Source: Novosphingobium sp. B 225
GTDB lineage: Bacteria; Pseudomonadota; Alphaproteobacteria; Sphingomonadales; Sphingomonadaceae
Reading direction: 5' to 3'
Length of the DNA: 59,161 bases
Assembly (NCBI RefSeq): GCF_002198665.1
Contig: NZ_MWLM01000037.1
Span: 1-59,161, forward strand
Every line of letters starts with the position of its first letter. Position 1 is the first letter of the stretch. The translations under genes were made by a program, and so were the position numbers. The notes beneath the pieces are model-generated. The model did not search any database. It saw only the letters and a list, made by a program, of their open reading frames with translations, and was not told the origin of the DNA. Positions 17,934 to 26,758 of this stretch are shown in pieces.

Positions 17934-19211
17934 TCACCCCTGCACCCTGCCCGAACAGGGCCCAAAACCGATCGAGCGATAGCCTTCCCGATCGGCAAAC
18001 GCTCGCAAGGAAAGTTCGTCGCCATCCTCTAGAAAGCAGCGCTCTTCGCCTCCCGGCAGGGCCAGGGGCTGCGTACCGCCAGCAGCAATTTCCATCAGGC
18101 TGCCATAGGCACCGCGGTTTGGCCCCGAAATCGTGCCGGTGCCGAGCAGATCGCCAGGCTTGAGGTTACAGCCGTTGGCGGTGTGATGCGCAATCATCTG
18201 GGCTGCGGTCCAGTACATGTTGCTGAGCGGGCCGGAGGACAGCCGATGTGCGTTCAAGCCTGCTTCGCGCATACGGGCAGTCCTGATTTCGACCGCCAAG
18301 GTGATTGCAAAGGCACCCGCTTGCTGGTCGGATTCGTCCCAAAGATAGGGAAGCGGCTTGGGATCGCCTTCGAGACGTGCGGGTTGTGCGATCCGGAACG
18401 GTTCGAGCGCCTCAGCGGTTACAACCCACGAGGATACCGTGGTTAGAAAACTCTTCGACAGGAAGGGGCCGAGCGGCTGGTATTCCCAAGCCTGCAGGTC
18501 TCGCGCGGACCAGTCATTGAGCAGACACAGCCCGCCAATGCGGTCTGCGGCGGCAGCGATCGGAACCGGAGCGCCCAACTGGTTTTCACCTGCGATCCAG
18601 ACACCCATCTCCAGCTCATAGTCGAGCCTTTGGCTTGGACCATAAGCAGGTTCGGCGGCATCAATTGGCTTGCATTGCCCCCACGGCCTTACAACCGGCT
18701 CGCCCGATACGCGAACGCTTGACGCACGCCCGTGATAGCCAATGGGGACATATTTGTAGTTGGGCAGCAATGGATTGTCTGGGCGGAACAGTTTGCCGAT
18801 ATTCGTCGCATGATGAATGCCGACGTAGAAATCGGTGTAGTCGCCGATCTGGAATGGCAGGCGCATGCGCACGTCGACTTGCCGATGCAAGTGCGGTTCG
18901 ACCAGGTTGCGGTGAGCTTCGTCGCTCAGCAGGGCGAACAAGCGGTGCCGCAGCGCGCGGCGCATTTCAGCTGGCTGGCTGAACAAGGCATTGAGAGTGT
19001 CAGTGCCGAGGGGCGGGCGGATGTGCTGCGAAAACTCGGCGGCAAGCGCACCCAGATCGACTATCCAATCACCGATCGCCGCACCGATCCGCGCTTCGTC
19101 AGAGCCAGGGTCGAACACGCCAAGCGGCAAGTTTTGTATCGGGAAATCGGCATGGCTATCTGCACCCGGTACCCAGCTTGATGCGGCGATATCATGGGTA
19201 TGATCGATCAC
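17934..19211 (-). CDS. fahA: Fumarylacetoacetase
   Basis: 425 residues from a GTG at 19211 that overlaps the stop of the preceding VOC gene (GTGA), so the two are translationally coupled. The enzyme hydrolyses fumarylacetoacetate to fumarate and acetoacetate, the last step of homogentisate/tyrosine breakdown. The active-site region DYTDFYVGIHHATNIGKLF, the metal-site YELEMGVWIAGEN and the motif NDWSARDLQAWEYQPLGPF are clear. N-terminal SH3-like and C-terminal hydrolase domains are both present. It is the third gene of the HPPD operon. Confidence is high because the whole family length and motifs are there. Confidence 0.93.
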   Translation of the reverse strand: MIDHTHDIAASSWVPGADSHADFPIQNLPLGVFDPGSDEARIGAAIGDWIVDLGALAAEFSQHIRPPLGTDTLNALFSQPAEMRRALRHRLFALLSDEAHRNLVEPHLHRQVDVRMRLPFQIGDYTDFYVGIHHATNIGKLFRPDNPLLPNYKYVPIGYHGRASSVRVSGEPVVRPWGQCKPIDAAEPAYGPSQRLDYELEMGVWIAGENQLGAPVPIAAAADRIGGLCLLNDWSARDLQAWEYQPLGPFLSKSFLTTVSSWVVTAEALEPFRIAQPARLEGDPKPLPYLWDESDQQAGAFAITLAVEIRTARMREAGLNAHRLSSGPLSNMYWTAAQMIAHHTANGCNLKPGDLLGTGTISGPNRGAYGSLMEIAAGGTQPLALPGGEERCFLEDGDELSLRAFADREGYRSIGFGPCSGRVQG

Positions 19212-19756
19212 CGATCTGCTCCGGGATCCTCGTGCAGCCAGGCGGCGTGGCGCGGGGCGCGCTTGGTCGCGGCCCACTCGTTCAGCATAGCCGGGGCCAC
19301 CGCGCGCAGTTCGGCATATTGTTCGCTGGTGCCGATATTGCAGGCCAGTTCCAGCCGGTGGCCATTAGGATCGAAGAAATAAATCGAGCGGAAGATACCG
19401 TGATAGGTCGGCCCCAGCACTTCGATTCCCTGGGCTTCGATATGCCCCTTTGCGGCGAGCAGCGCGTCCAGATCTTCCACTTCGAAGGCCAGGTGCTGGA
19501 CCCAGGCCGGGGTATTCGTATCGCGGCCCATCTCGGGCTGCTGCGGCAGTTCGAAAAAGGCCAGCACGTTACCGCCGCCGCAATCGAGAAAGACGTGCAT
19601 GTAAGGGTCGTCTTCGCCGGTCGAGGGGACCTTGTCCTCGGAAAAGGCGGTGGTGTAGGTCATGCCCAACACGCGGGCGTACCAGTCGACCGTCTCTTTC
19701 GCGTCGCGGCAGCGATAGGCGACGTGGTGGATGCGCTTGAGGCTGGGGGCGGTCAC
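19208..19756 (-). CDS. VOC-superfamily metalloenzyme (glyoxalase/extradiol-like) in the HPPD operon
   Basis: 182 residues, two beta-alpha-beta-beta-beta units. Metal ligands are visible as a His in [10 protein letters not shown], a His in WVQHLAFEV and a Glu in GHRLELACN. The metal could be Fe, Mn or Ni, so it may be a dioxygenase, isomerase or glyoxalase. It starts with GTG overlapping the HPPD stop and overlaps fumarylacetoacetase at its own end, so it is locked between two steps of homogentisate breakdown. Neither homogentisate dioxygenase (a cupin-fold enzyme) nor maleylacetoacetate isomerase is in the window. It could carry out or assist a step in that gap; this is inference. Confidence 0.75.
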   Translation of the reverse strand: MTAPSLKRIHHVAYRCRDAKETVDWYARVLGMTYTTAFSEDKVPSTGEDDPYMHVFLDCGGGNVLAFFELPQQPEMGRDTNTPAWVQHLAFEVEDLDALLAAKGHIEAQGIEVLGPTYHGIFRSIYFFDPNGHRLELACNIGTSEQYAELRAVAPAMLNEWAATKRAPRHAAWLHEDPGADR

Positions 19757-20853
19757 TGCGCGGCTCCTACCACTTGCAAGGCACCGCGGGCGATCTGGTC
19801 GCGCTCGATGCTTTCAAACAGCGCCTTGAAGTTGCCTTCGCCGAAGCCTTCATCCTTTTTGCGCTGGATGAATTCAAAGAACACCGGGCCGACCACCGTT
19901 TCCGAAAAGATCTGCAGCAGCAGCCGCGGGTCGCCCTTTTCGGTCGAACCATCAAGCAAAATCCCGCGCTTCTGCAATTCCTCGACCGGCTCGCCGTGGC
20001 CGGGCAGGCGCTCGCCCAGCATCTCGTAATAGGTTGCGGGCGGCGCGGACATGAACGGGGTTCCCAGCGCTTTCAGCTTGTCCCAGCAGAGCGGAAGATC
20101 ATCACAGGCAAAGGCGATATGCTGGATCCCCTCGCCGTTGTACTGGCGCAGAAATTCCTCGATCTGCCCGCCGCCGGCCTTGCCTTCCTCGTTAAGCGGG
20201 ATGCGGATCTTGCCATCCGGTGCAGTCATCGCCCGGCTGGTCAGCCCGGTATATTCGCCCTTGATGTCGAAGAAGCGGATCTCGCGAAAACCAAAGACGC
20301 GCTCGTAAAAGCCGCCCCAGTGAACCATGCGGCCGCCATAGACGTTATGGGTCAGGTGATCGATGGTGTGGAAGCCAGCGCCGACCGGATGGCGATCGAC
20401 CCCTGGCAGGTAGACGAAATCGATGTCGTAGATCGAAAGGTCGCCCGCTTCCTGCCCGGCATAACGATCGACCAGATAGATGATTGAACCGCCGATCCCG
20501 CGGATTGCAGGCAACCGCAGTTCCATCACCCCGGTCGCCCCTTCAACCGGTTCGGCCCCGCGTTCGAGCGCCAGTTCATAGGCCTTCTTCGCGTCGCGCA
20601 CCCGCCAACCCATACCGCAGCACGAAGCGCCGTGTTCGGCCGCGAAATAGGCTGCCGGGCTGCGCGGTTCGTAATTGGCGATCAGGTTGATCCCGCCCTG
20701 GCGCCACAGATCGACATCTTTCGAGCGATGCCGGGCCACAAGCGTAAACCCCATCGCCAAAAACACCGGCTCCAAAACGCCCTTTTCTGGCGCGCAGAAT
20801 TCAATGAATTCGAAGCCGTCGAGGCCAAGCGGATTTTCGAACAGATCGGACAT
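19753..20853 (-). CDS. hpd: 4-Hydroxyphenylpyruvate dioxygenase
   Basis: 366 residues from the ATG at 20853, chosen because a GGAGG ribosome site lies 9 bases upstream. It converts 4-hydroxyphenylpyruvate to homogentisate with decarboxylation. Iron ligands are His166 (IDHLTHNV), the later His in [11 protein letters not shown] and the Glu in [27 protein letters not shown] is also typical. It is the first gene of the hpd-VOC-fahA operon, whose promoter overlaps a long palindrome. The role is tyrosine or phenylpyruvate catabolism, separate from the catechol branch at the right of the window. Confidence 0.95.
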   Translation of the reverse strand: MSDLFENPLGLDGFEFIEFCAPEKGVLEPVFLAMGFTLVARHRSKDVDLWRQGGINLIANYEPRSPAAYFAAEHGASCCGMGWRVRDAKKAYELALERGAEPVEGATGVMELRLPAIRGIGGSIIYLVDRYAGQEAGDLSIYDIDFVYLPGVDRHPVGAGFHTIDHLTHNVYGGRMVHWGGFYERVFGFREIRFFDIKGEYTGLTSRAMTAPDGKIRIPLNEEGKAGGGQIEEFLRQYNGEGIQHIAFACDDLPLCWDKLKALGTPFMSAPPATYYEMLGERLPGHGEPVEELQKRGILLDGSTEKGDPRLLLQIFSETVVGPVFFEFIQRKKDEGFGEGNFKALFESIERDQIARGALQVVGAAQ

Positions 20854-20864
20854 GCGGTTCAACC

Positions 20865-20898
20865 TCCGGATATAGTTACAAGCGAAACTATATCCGGA
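20865..20898 (-). promoter_or_regulatory. 13-bp perfect inverted repeat, probable operator of the hpd operon
   Basis: TCCGGATATAGTT (20865-20877) and AACTATATCCGGA (20886-20898) are perfect reverse complements with an 8-bp spacer. The palindrome lies between the start codon and the putative -35 of hpd and covers its -10, so a bound dimer would block transcription. The AGTT...AACT core resembles MarR-family operators. The regulator gene is not in the window, and the two AraC proteins would not be expected to use such a symmetric site. Confidence 0.7.
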
Positions 20899-20914
20899 TG
20901 AGGTCTCGATGCAA
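20887..20914 (-). promoter_or_regulatory. Putative sigma-70 promoter of hpd
   Basis: On the minus strand TTGCAT (20914-20909) and TATAGT (20892-20887) are spaced by 16 bp, an acceptable -35/-10 pair. It ends about 33 bp before the hpd start codon and is half covered by the palindrome at 20865-20898. Confidence 0.45.
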
Positions 20915-20955
20915 GAGCCCGGACTTATGCAAAAGCGAGCAATCCTACTGCTGGA

Positions 20956-21603
20956 TCAATCCTGGACTGCGACCTCGTATTCCGCTGTCGTCAGCGCCGC
21001 GATATCATCCAGGTTCACGCCCGGAGCCAGCTCGATCAATGCGAACGGACTGGCGTGATCGGGACGCTGGAACACGGCAAGCTCGGTGATCACCATGTCG
21101 ACCACATTGCGCCCCGTCAGTGGCAAGGTGCACTCAGGGATAAACTTGGGGCTGCCATCCCTGGCGCAGTGTTCCATCACCACAATGATCTTCTTGACCC
21201 CGGCGACCAGATCCATCGCCCCGCCCATGCCCTTGATCATCTTGCCCGGCACCATCCAGTTGGCGATGTCGCCGTTCTCGGCGACTTCCATTGCGCCGAG
21301 AACAGCAAGGTCGATGTGCCCACCGCGGATCATGGCGAAGCTGGCGGCGCTGTCGAAGAATGAGGAATCTGGCAGTTCGCTGACAGTCTGCTTGCCAGCA
21401 TTGATCAGGTCTGGATCGGCTTCGCCCTCATAAGGGAACGGGCCGATCCCCAACATCCCGTTTTCCGATTGCAAGGTCACCTCAACGCCCGGAGGCACGT
21501 GATTGGCGACCAGGGTGGGAATGCCGATGCCCAGGTTGACGTAAAAGCCATCCTTCAGCTCCTGAGCGGCGCGTGCGGCCATTTCATCGCGGGTCCAGGG
21601 CAT
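20956..21603 (-). CDS. 3-Oxoacid CoA-transferase, subunit B
   Basis: 215 residues from the ATG at 21603, two bases beyond the stop of the upstream dehydrogenase gene. It has the catalytic Glu of the small subunit in the motif [14 protein letters not shown], and [15 protein letters not shown] is typical of PcaJ/ScoB. The enzyme moves CoA from succinyl-CoA to 3-oxoadipate or acetoacetate, but it needs an A subunit. None is adjacent; the only A subunit in the window is at 49262-49963 next to the catechol genes. They may form one enzyme from two loci, or this one may serve acetoacetate from the tyrosine pathway with a partner elsewhere. It is the last gene of the operon starting at 25237. Confidence 0.88.
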   Translation of the reverse strand: MPWTRDEMAARAAQELKDGFYVNLGIGIPTLVANHVPPGVEVTLQSENGMLGIGPFPYEGEADPDLINAGKQTVSELPDSSFFDSAASFAMIRGGHIDLAVLGAMEVAENGDIANWMVPGKMIKGMGGAMDLVAGVKKIIVVMEHCARDGSPKFIPECTLPLTGRNVVDMVITELAVFQRPDHASPFALIELAPGVNLDDIAALTTAEYEVAVQD

Positions 21604-21605
21604 CG

Positions 21606-22580
21606 TCAGGCCTTCCGTCCGGGGGTGAGATCGAGCGCCTTGAGCAGCGAGACAAAGGCGCCCAGCCGCTTGGCACGGTAATCGGCAACATCGACGCCGT
21701 TCCAATCATAGAAGCCGGCACCATCGCGCATACCGTTGCGGCCGGACTTCATATTCTCGACCACCGACTGGGGCGCTTTGTAGCGGTTGGCATCGACATT
21801 TTTCGCCAAGTAATCAGATGCATAATAGAGGATGTCGTTGCCGCCAAAGTCGATGAATTCGATCATCCCAAGAACGGCATAACGAATGCCAAAGCCCAGA
21901 CGGATGGCCTTGTCGATGTCCTCGACCGATGCCACGCCTTCCTCGGCTAGTCGGGCGGCTTCATTCATGGCCAGCGCCTGAATACGGGGGATGATGTAGC
22001 CGGGCGAGTTTTTCATCACGACCGGGGATTTGCCGATATCCTCGAGACTATCCACCAGCCTTTTGACCGCAGCGTCGCTGCTGAGCGTGCCGCGCGCGAC
22101 CTCGACCAAGGGCATCAGCATGGCAGGATTGAGCCAGTGGGCGTTGACGAAGCGTTCGGGCTGGGTCCCCATCGCGGCCAGATCGTCGACCGCCATGGTC
22201 GAACTCGTTGAGGCCATCACCGCATCGCTCGCCGCGTGCTGGCAGGCCCAGGCGAACAGTTCCTGCTTGGCTTCGGTTGTTTCGGGCACGCCTTCATAGA
22301 ACAGCGGGATGCTGCCAAGCTTTGCCTCAGCTTCCTCGCGGCCGCACATCGATATCCGCGCCATGGCCGGTTCCAGCGCTGCTGCCGAGCCAATTCCAAG
22401 TCCAGCCAGAAACGCCAGATCGTCGGCGATTTCCTTGTGGGCCTCGGCAACCAGTTTCAGCCGGCCAGCCTCATCGCGAGGTTTGACGTCGACCATCAGC
22501 ACGCTCTTGCCCGCAAAGGCGTAGGCCTCGGCAATTCCACGGCCCATCCGGCCGAGCCCAAGAATGGCTACATCGGCCAT
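21606..22580 (-). CDS. 3-Hydroxyacyl-CoA / L-carnitine-type NAD dehydrogenase
   Basis: 324 residues. The N-terminal Rossmann domain has [17 protein letters not shown]; the motif [17 protein letters not shown] and the C-terminal helical domain ([22 protein letters not shown]) mark the 3HCDH family. Members oxidise a 3-hydroxy acid or its CoA ester to the 3-oxo form. With a CoA-transferase B subunit directly downstream, a 3-oxo acid product that is then activated to CoA is a sensible pairing, as in carnitine or 3-hydroxyadipate-like breakdown. It sits between the opine-dehydrogenase-like gene (2-bp gap) and the transferase gene (2-bp gap). Confidence 0.82.
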   Translation of the reverse strand: MADVAILGLGRMGRGIAEAYAFAGKSVLMVDVKPRDEAGRLKLVAEAHKEIADDLAFLAGLGIGSAAALEPAMARISMCGREEAEAKLGSIPLFYEGVPETTEAKQELFAWACQHAASDAVMASTSSTMAVDDLAAMGTQPERFVNAHWLNPAMLMPLVEVARGTLSSDAAVKRLVDSLEDIGKSPVVMKNSPGYIIPRIQALAMNEAARLAEEGVASVEDIDKAIRLGFGIRYAVLGMIEFIDFGGNDILYYASDYLAKNVDANRYKAPQSVVENMKSGRNGMRDGAGFYDWNGVDVADYRAKRLGAFVSLLKALDLTPGRKA

Positions 22581-22582
22581 AG

Positions 22583-23665
22583 TCAGATGCCGTCGCGCAT
22601 AAGAGTGCTCATCTGGTCCCTGCTAAGCCCTGCCAAGCCGAGGTTCTCCAGCGTGCGTCCCTCTGCAAACAGGTCGCGGCCCGTGATGGCCGAGGCGATC
22701 GCAAGGAACCCGTTGACGAGCGGAGTCTCGACCCCGGCCCATTTTCCGACCGAACTCAGCATGGAGAGCCCCAGGCGGGTATCCTCAAGCATGTAGCGAT
22801 GCTCGGTCAGCACGATATGCTCGCGCCAGTCGCCACTGTCAGTCAGCGAGTCATGTGCGCCGCGACCATACATCCATTCATCACCCTCTTTCGCATAGTG
22901 ATCGGCCAGTGGGTAATGCGGTGCGGCATAGCCAAGCGTTTCGCGGATCCTGATCCGTTCGGCATCGAGCGCATCGGTCGTCCGGCGGATCGCAGGCTGG
23001 GTCCCCTCATTGTGGATGTCCCAGCGCTCGAAATGCTCAAGCGGGCCTGCGTTCATCATGATCAGCGGCGGGTGGATGATGCCGCCCGCGTTCATCAGTG
23101 CACCCGAAAGCGCATCCTCGATCGGATGGATCGCGGGATAGACCTGCGCCAGCTTTGCCAGCGCCGCAGCGCTGTTGCGGGCCGGAATGCAGCCGGTCGG
23201 CAGATGCTTGCCATAGCCCGAGGTTATGACATAGGCTGGACCGTGTTTGCGCGCGAGGTAAGGCAGAGTGCCGGTTTCGCAGAAGGTCACATCGGCCTGG
23301 TTGCCGGCATCGCGTGCAGCTTTCAGATAGATGTAGCTGCCGAATGTGCCCGGCGGCAGGAACACAACTTGGCCGTCCTCCCAATAGGGGGCGCAAGCCG
23401 CCGCCAGCGATTCCTGGGTGGTTGCCGGAAGCGGGATGACCACCACCTCGGCGCCTTTGATGGCTTCACCAAGATCAGTCGTGGGACGGGCAATTGCGAT
23501 GTCGCGTTCGCCCTTGAAGTCCTTGACCCGGATTTTCCGACCTTCCAGAACCGCCTGGAATTCCTCTGCGCCACGCCGCCATAAGCGCACGGTGTGCCCA
23601 TTTTCTGACAGCTCTGCCGCCGCTGCATAGCAACCGTGACCCCCGCCAAGAACTGCAACTTCCAT
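22583..23665 (-). CDS. NAD/NADP octopine/nopaline-dehydrogenase-family protein
   Basis: 360 residues. The N-terminal GGGHGCYAAAAELSENGHTVRLWRR is a Rossmann nucleotide site, and the C-terminal helical domain has the opine dehydrogenase signature with the His/Asp-bearing motif around GGIIHPPLIMMNAGPLE. Opine dehydrogenases join or split amino acids and keto acids, and relatives act on other secondary amines or alcohols. A GGGAGA ribosome site precedes the ATG. Downstream lie a 3-hydroxyacyl dehydrogenase and a CoA-transferase, upstream a berberine-bridge-type oxidase, so the operon looks oxidative and catabolic. The substrate cannot be named. Confidence 0.8.
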   Translation of the reverse strand: MEVAVLGGGHGCYAAAAELSENGHTVRLWRRGAEEFQAVLEGRKIRVKDFKGERDIAIARPTTDLGEAIKGAEVVVIPLPATTQESLAAACAPYWEDGQVVFLPPGTFGSYIYLKAARDAGNQADVTFCETGTLPYLARKHGPAYVITSGYGKHLPTGCIPARNSAAALAKLAQVYPAIHPIEDALSGALMNAGGIIHPPLIMMNAGPLEHFERWDIHNEGTQPAIRRTTDALDAERIRIRETLGYAAPHYPLADHYAKEGDEWMYGRGAHDSLTDSGDWREHIVLTEHRYMLEDTRLGLSMLSSVGKWAGVETPLVNGFLAIASAITGRDLFAEGRTLENLGLAGLSRDQMSTLMRDGI

Positions 23666-23761
23666 GCTCGATCTCCCGTAACCGTGTCAGGCGGCCATAG
23701 CGCAGGCTGACGGCGGGCGATTATGGAAGGGCCACGAATTGCTTTGCGAAGGGCACGCCGA

Positions 23762-25237
23762 TCAAGTGCCCAGATAGGACTGGAAGATGCCGTCAGGGTC
23801 GTACTTGCTGCGGACGGCCTGCAGGCGCTTCCAGTCATCGGGCGCAAAGCAGCTGGCGATTTGGGCCGCATCGCGTTCGACATCGATCTCGTTGATGTAC
23901 CGACCCGAGGCATAGGGTGCGAGCGCACCCGAAGTCTTGCGCAGCCAGCCGATCGCGGCCTCGCCTTTTTCGGGGGTATCGCCGATCGAATAGACCCCGA
24001 TGTAAAGCTTGCCGTGAATGCGCGCAGCGGCATTTGCGGGGTGCGGTGCGGGATCGATCAGTGACATGACGACATGCGATCCGGGGCCAGGGGAATCGAG
24101 AAACTGCTGGGCCAACACCGGCAATGCTTCTGCGCTTCGGTTGGTCCAGATGCTATCGACGCCAAAGAAGCCGTAGTTGAACGCGCCCTTGTAATTGAGC
24201 GTCTCGAAATAGCTCTTCTCAAAGCTCCAGTCCTCGCGCGGAACCTTCATCAGCGCAGTCGCGGCAATTGGTTCGGCTGCGATCGCGGCCAACTGCTTTG
24301 CGGCTGCGGCTTCCGAGGCGCCAAACAGATTGATCCGGGCAACGCAGGCCTTGGCTTCTGGGCCGGTGGCATCGGGCGCGGCCATCGGGCTGTGGGCCAG
24401 AATAATCAGCGGTTCGCAGCCAGCAAGCATGCCGCGCGCTTTCATGTCTTCCAACCAGGCGATGGCTTCACCGGTACGCAAGGCGGGGAAGATGTAGGTC
24501 GCCGAAGTGACGATCTTTGGTGCGGCATAGGTTTTGACGTGAAAACGCGTAACGATCCCCGGGAACCCGTTTCCGGCGCCGCGCAGCGCCCAGGCCAGAT
24601 CGGAATCATTGGCATCGTCAATCATGCGCAGCTTGCCGTCAGCGGTGACGACTTCCGCGCCAATTATGCTGTGCGCCGAAAGCCCGCCCCAGTTCTCCCA
24701 GTTGAGACCAACGCCGCCGCCCAGGAGATAACCACCCATGCCCACAGAAGCACAATGGGCAGCTGGAAAGGCCCGGCCTTGCTTGCCCAGCGCAACCATG
24801 ATGTCTCGGCTCCACACGCTCGGCTCGATCCAGGCGCTCTCACCACCGGGTTCAATCTCGACCTTGCGGAAATTCCACATGTCGATGAGCATGCCCTCGT
24901 CGCGCAGGTAATTGCCCCACAAGTTGTGGCCCGAGGATTTGGTCGAGACTTTCAGTTTGTTCGCGCGGGCATAGGCCACCGCCTGTTGCACAGCTTCGAC
25001 AGTATTTGGCCGCACGATCATTGCGGGCTTGCGAACCGGTTTGCGCGACTGCCAGACCACGCCGGTGCGCCAGGCCTCATAGTCGGCTGCAGAGGGCGTG
25101 ATGACGCGGCCATCGAGCGACAGCGGGGGCAGCGACCCGAAGCTGCAGCCGCCGAGTGGGAGCAAGCCGACGGCTCCGAGCGAGGAAGCGCCAGCTAGCC
25201 ACGTCCGCCTGTTCAGCACGAAGCCCCCATCCGTCAT
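23762..25237 (-). CDS. Berberine-bridge/FAD-linked oxidase, exported (Tat lipoprotein-like)
   Basis: 491 residues from the ATG at 25237, which follows a TGGAGGG ribosome site. The N-terminus carries a twin-arginine motif (NRRTWLAG) and a lipobox LGGC at Cys31, so a folded flavoprotein anchored in the cell envelope is likely. The FAD domain has SSGHNLWGNY, where the His probably bonds covalently to FAD. The Cys of bicovalent family members is not seen in GVGLNWENWGGLSAHS. The C-terminal BBE motif is present (KYDPDGIFQSYLG). It would oxidise an alcohol, sugar or amine outside the cytoplasm. It is divergent from the gene at 25404 and heads the operon ending at 20956. Confidence 0.85.
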   Translation of the reverse strand: MTDGGFVLNRRTWLAGASSLGAVGLLPLGGCSFGSLPPLSLDGRVITPSAADYEAWRTGVVWQSRKPVRKPAMIVRPNTVEAVQQAVAYARANKLKVSTKSSGHNLWGNYLRDEGMLIDMWNFRKVEIEPGGESAWIEPSVWSRDIMVALGKQGRAFPAAHCASVGMGGYLLGGGVGLNWENWGGLSAHSIIGAEVVTADGKLRMIDDANDSDLAWALRGAGNGFPGIVTRFHVKTYAAPKIVTSATYIFPALRTGEAIAWLEDMKARGMLAGCEPLIILAHSPMAAPDATGPEAKACVARINLFGASEAAAAKQLAAIAAEPIAATALMKVPREDWSFEKSYFETLNYKGAFNYGFFGVDSIWTNRSAEALPVLAQQFLDSPGPGSHVVMSLIDPAPHPANAAARIHGKLYIGVYSIGDTPEKGEAAIGWLRKTSGALAPYASGRYINEIDVERDAAQIASCFAPDDWKRLQAVRSKYDPDGIFQSYLGT

Positions 25238-25403
25238 CGCCAACCCTCCAGCCGCAGTTTTCGAGATTGCGGTATAAGTCGCAATGCCGATGCCCGTCCT
25301 TTGCGCAAGTCCGTCGATCTTATGCGCATCCGAATAATGAACAAGCGAGGCAGCATAGCGACAACCGGCCCGCGCTTGATAGGATGCGGTTGAGAGGTGA
25401 CCT

Positions 25404-25919
25404 ATGAGAATTTGGCTGACTTTGATGGCAGGGGCACTGGCCGGCTGCACTCCGGCTTCGCAAAGCGGCGGTCCGCAACCCGCGGGCGCAGTCGCCGCGG
25501 CAGCGTCGTTTTCGCTTCCAGCGGCGCAGGCCCGGATCGATGCGGACTATATCGCGCCGTTTAAGGCCGGAGATGTCGAGCGTTGGCTGATGGTCTTCAC
25601 CGATGATGTAGTCGGCCTGCACAACCGCATGCCAGCGATGGAAGGCAAGGAAGGGCTGCGCGGTTTTGGCAGTTTTGTTGCCCAAAACCTTACGGTTCCG
25701 GAAATGTCGGTAAACCTGACGGGGATCCGCCAGGAAGGCGATCTGGCCTATACCTGGGGCACCTATCGCAGCCGCCTGCTGATGCGCGCGAGCGGCGAGT
25801 CGCTGCCGGGGCATCGCGGCGAAGGCAAGGTGCTGTTCGTGTGGAAGCGGCAACCGGACGACACGTGGAAGATCGCGGTTGATATGGGCAATGATTTGCC
25901 GGCACCTGGCGGAGCATGA
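25404..25919 (+). CDS. NTF2-like (SnoaL/DUF4440-type) lipoprotein
   Basis: 171 residues with a lipoprotein signal (lipobox LAGC, Cys15) and then a single NTF2-like alpha+beta barrel (DADYIAPFKAGDVERWLMVFTDDV to VLFVWKRQPDDTWKIAVDMGND). Such domains are small enzymes (isomerases, dehydratases) or ligand-binding modules. It overlaps the following SDR gene by 4 bp. It is divergent from the envelope oxidase gene, so the two may share a promoter region and act on the same periplasmic compound. Confidence 0.75.
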   Translation: MRIWLTLMAGALAGCTPASQSGGPQPAGAVAAAASFSLPAAQARIDADYIAPFKAGDVERWLMVFTDDVVGLHNRMPAMEGKEGLRGFGSFVAQNLTVPEMSVNLTGIRQEGDLAYTWGTYRSRLLMRASGESLPGHRGEGKVLFVWKRQPDDTWKIAVDMGNDLPAPGGA

Positions 25920-26752
25920 CTGCACGTTCGATCCTGATTACCGGCGTATCCAGCGGTATCGGCGCGGCGACGGCAGAGCATTTTCTGTTGCGCGGCTGGC
26001 GCGTGCTGGGAACGGTGCGCCGCTTTGAGGACGCCGCCCACCTGAGTGAGCGCGGGGGCAAGCAGTTCAGCCAGATCTTGCTCGATGTGACCGATGAGGA
26101 CCGTATTACGCAGTTGCCTGCCGAGGTCGAGGCGCTGCTCGAAGGCACCCCGCTCGACGTGCTGTGCAATAACGCCGGAACCAGCATGCCGGCCGCCACG
26201 GTCTATCAATCGGTTGCCGGGTTTAGGTCTGCGATCGAGCTTAACCTGATCGCGCCTTTTGCGATCACCCGCGCGCTATTTCCCTTGCTGCGCCGCCCGG
26301 GCGGACGGATCGTATTCATCGGCTCGCTCGCCGGGGTCGATCCCTTGCCCTTTTGCGGCGCCTATTCCGCCGCCAAGCACGGCATCGAAGGCCTGGCAGG
26401 GAGCCTTAGGGTCGAGCTCAGCCAGCACGGCATCCGCACGGTGGTGATCGCGCCGGGATCGGTGCGAACAGCGATTGGATCGAAGATTGGGCCAGACACA
26501 CCGATCGAAGGTGCGGACAGTGAATTCGGTCCTGCTTTTGGGCGCATGGCAGAGCACATGGGCAAAGAAGCCCAAACCGCCCTCGACCCCTTGCGTGTGG
26601 CCCAAGCAGTAGAACTAGCCTGCACCGCCCATGAACCGCGCGCCCGCTATGTTGTGACACCGGGCTATGTAAGCAATTGGCTGGGGCCGAGGCTGCTGGG
26701 GCGCAAGTGGCTGGAAAGCCGTTGGCGCAGGCGCCTATTCAGCAAGGATTAG
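25916..26752 (+). CDS. Short-chain dehydrogenase/reductase
   Basis: 278 residues, classical SDR. Cofactor motif TGVSSGIGAAT, structural NNAG, catalytic Ser in FIGSLAG and the YSAAK active-site pair are all present; PGSVRT follows. The basic C-terminal extension (LGRKWLESRWRRRLF) is longer than usual. Such enzymes interconvert alcohols and ketones. It is coupled to the NTF2-like lipoprotein by an ATGA overlap and lies 6 bp before the PLP-enzyme gene, so the three form one operon. The substrate is unknown. Confidence 0.85.
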   Translation: MTARSILITGVSSGIGAATAEHFLLRGWRVLGTVRRFEDAAHLSERGGKQFSQILLDVTDEDRITQLPAEVEALLEGTPLDVLCNNAGTSMPAATVYQSVAGFRSAIELNLIAPFAITRALFPLLRRPGGRIVFIGSLAGVDPLPFCGAYSAAKHGIEGLAGSLRVELSQHGIRTVVIAPGSVRTAIGSKIGPDTPIEGADSEFGPAFGRMAEHMGKEAQTALDPLRVAQAVELACTAHEPRARYVVTPGYVSNWLGPRLLGRKWLESRWRRRLFSKD

Positions 26753-26758
26753 TGTACG

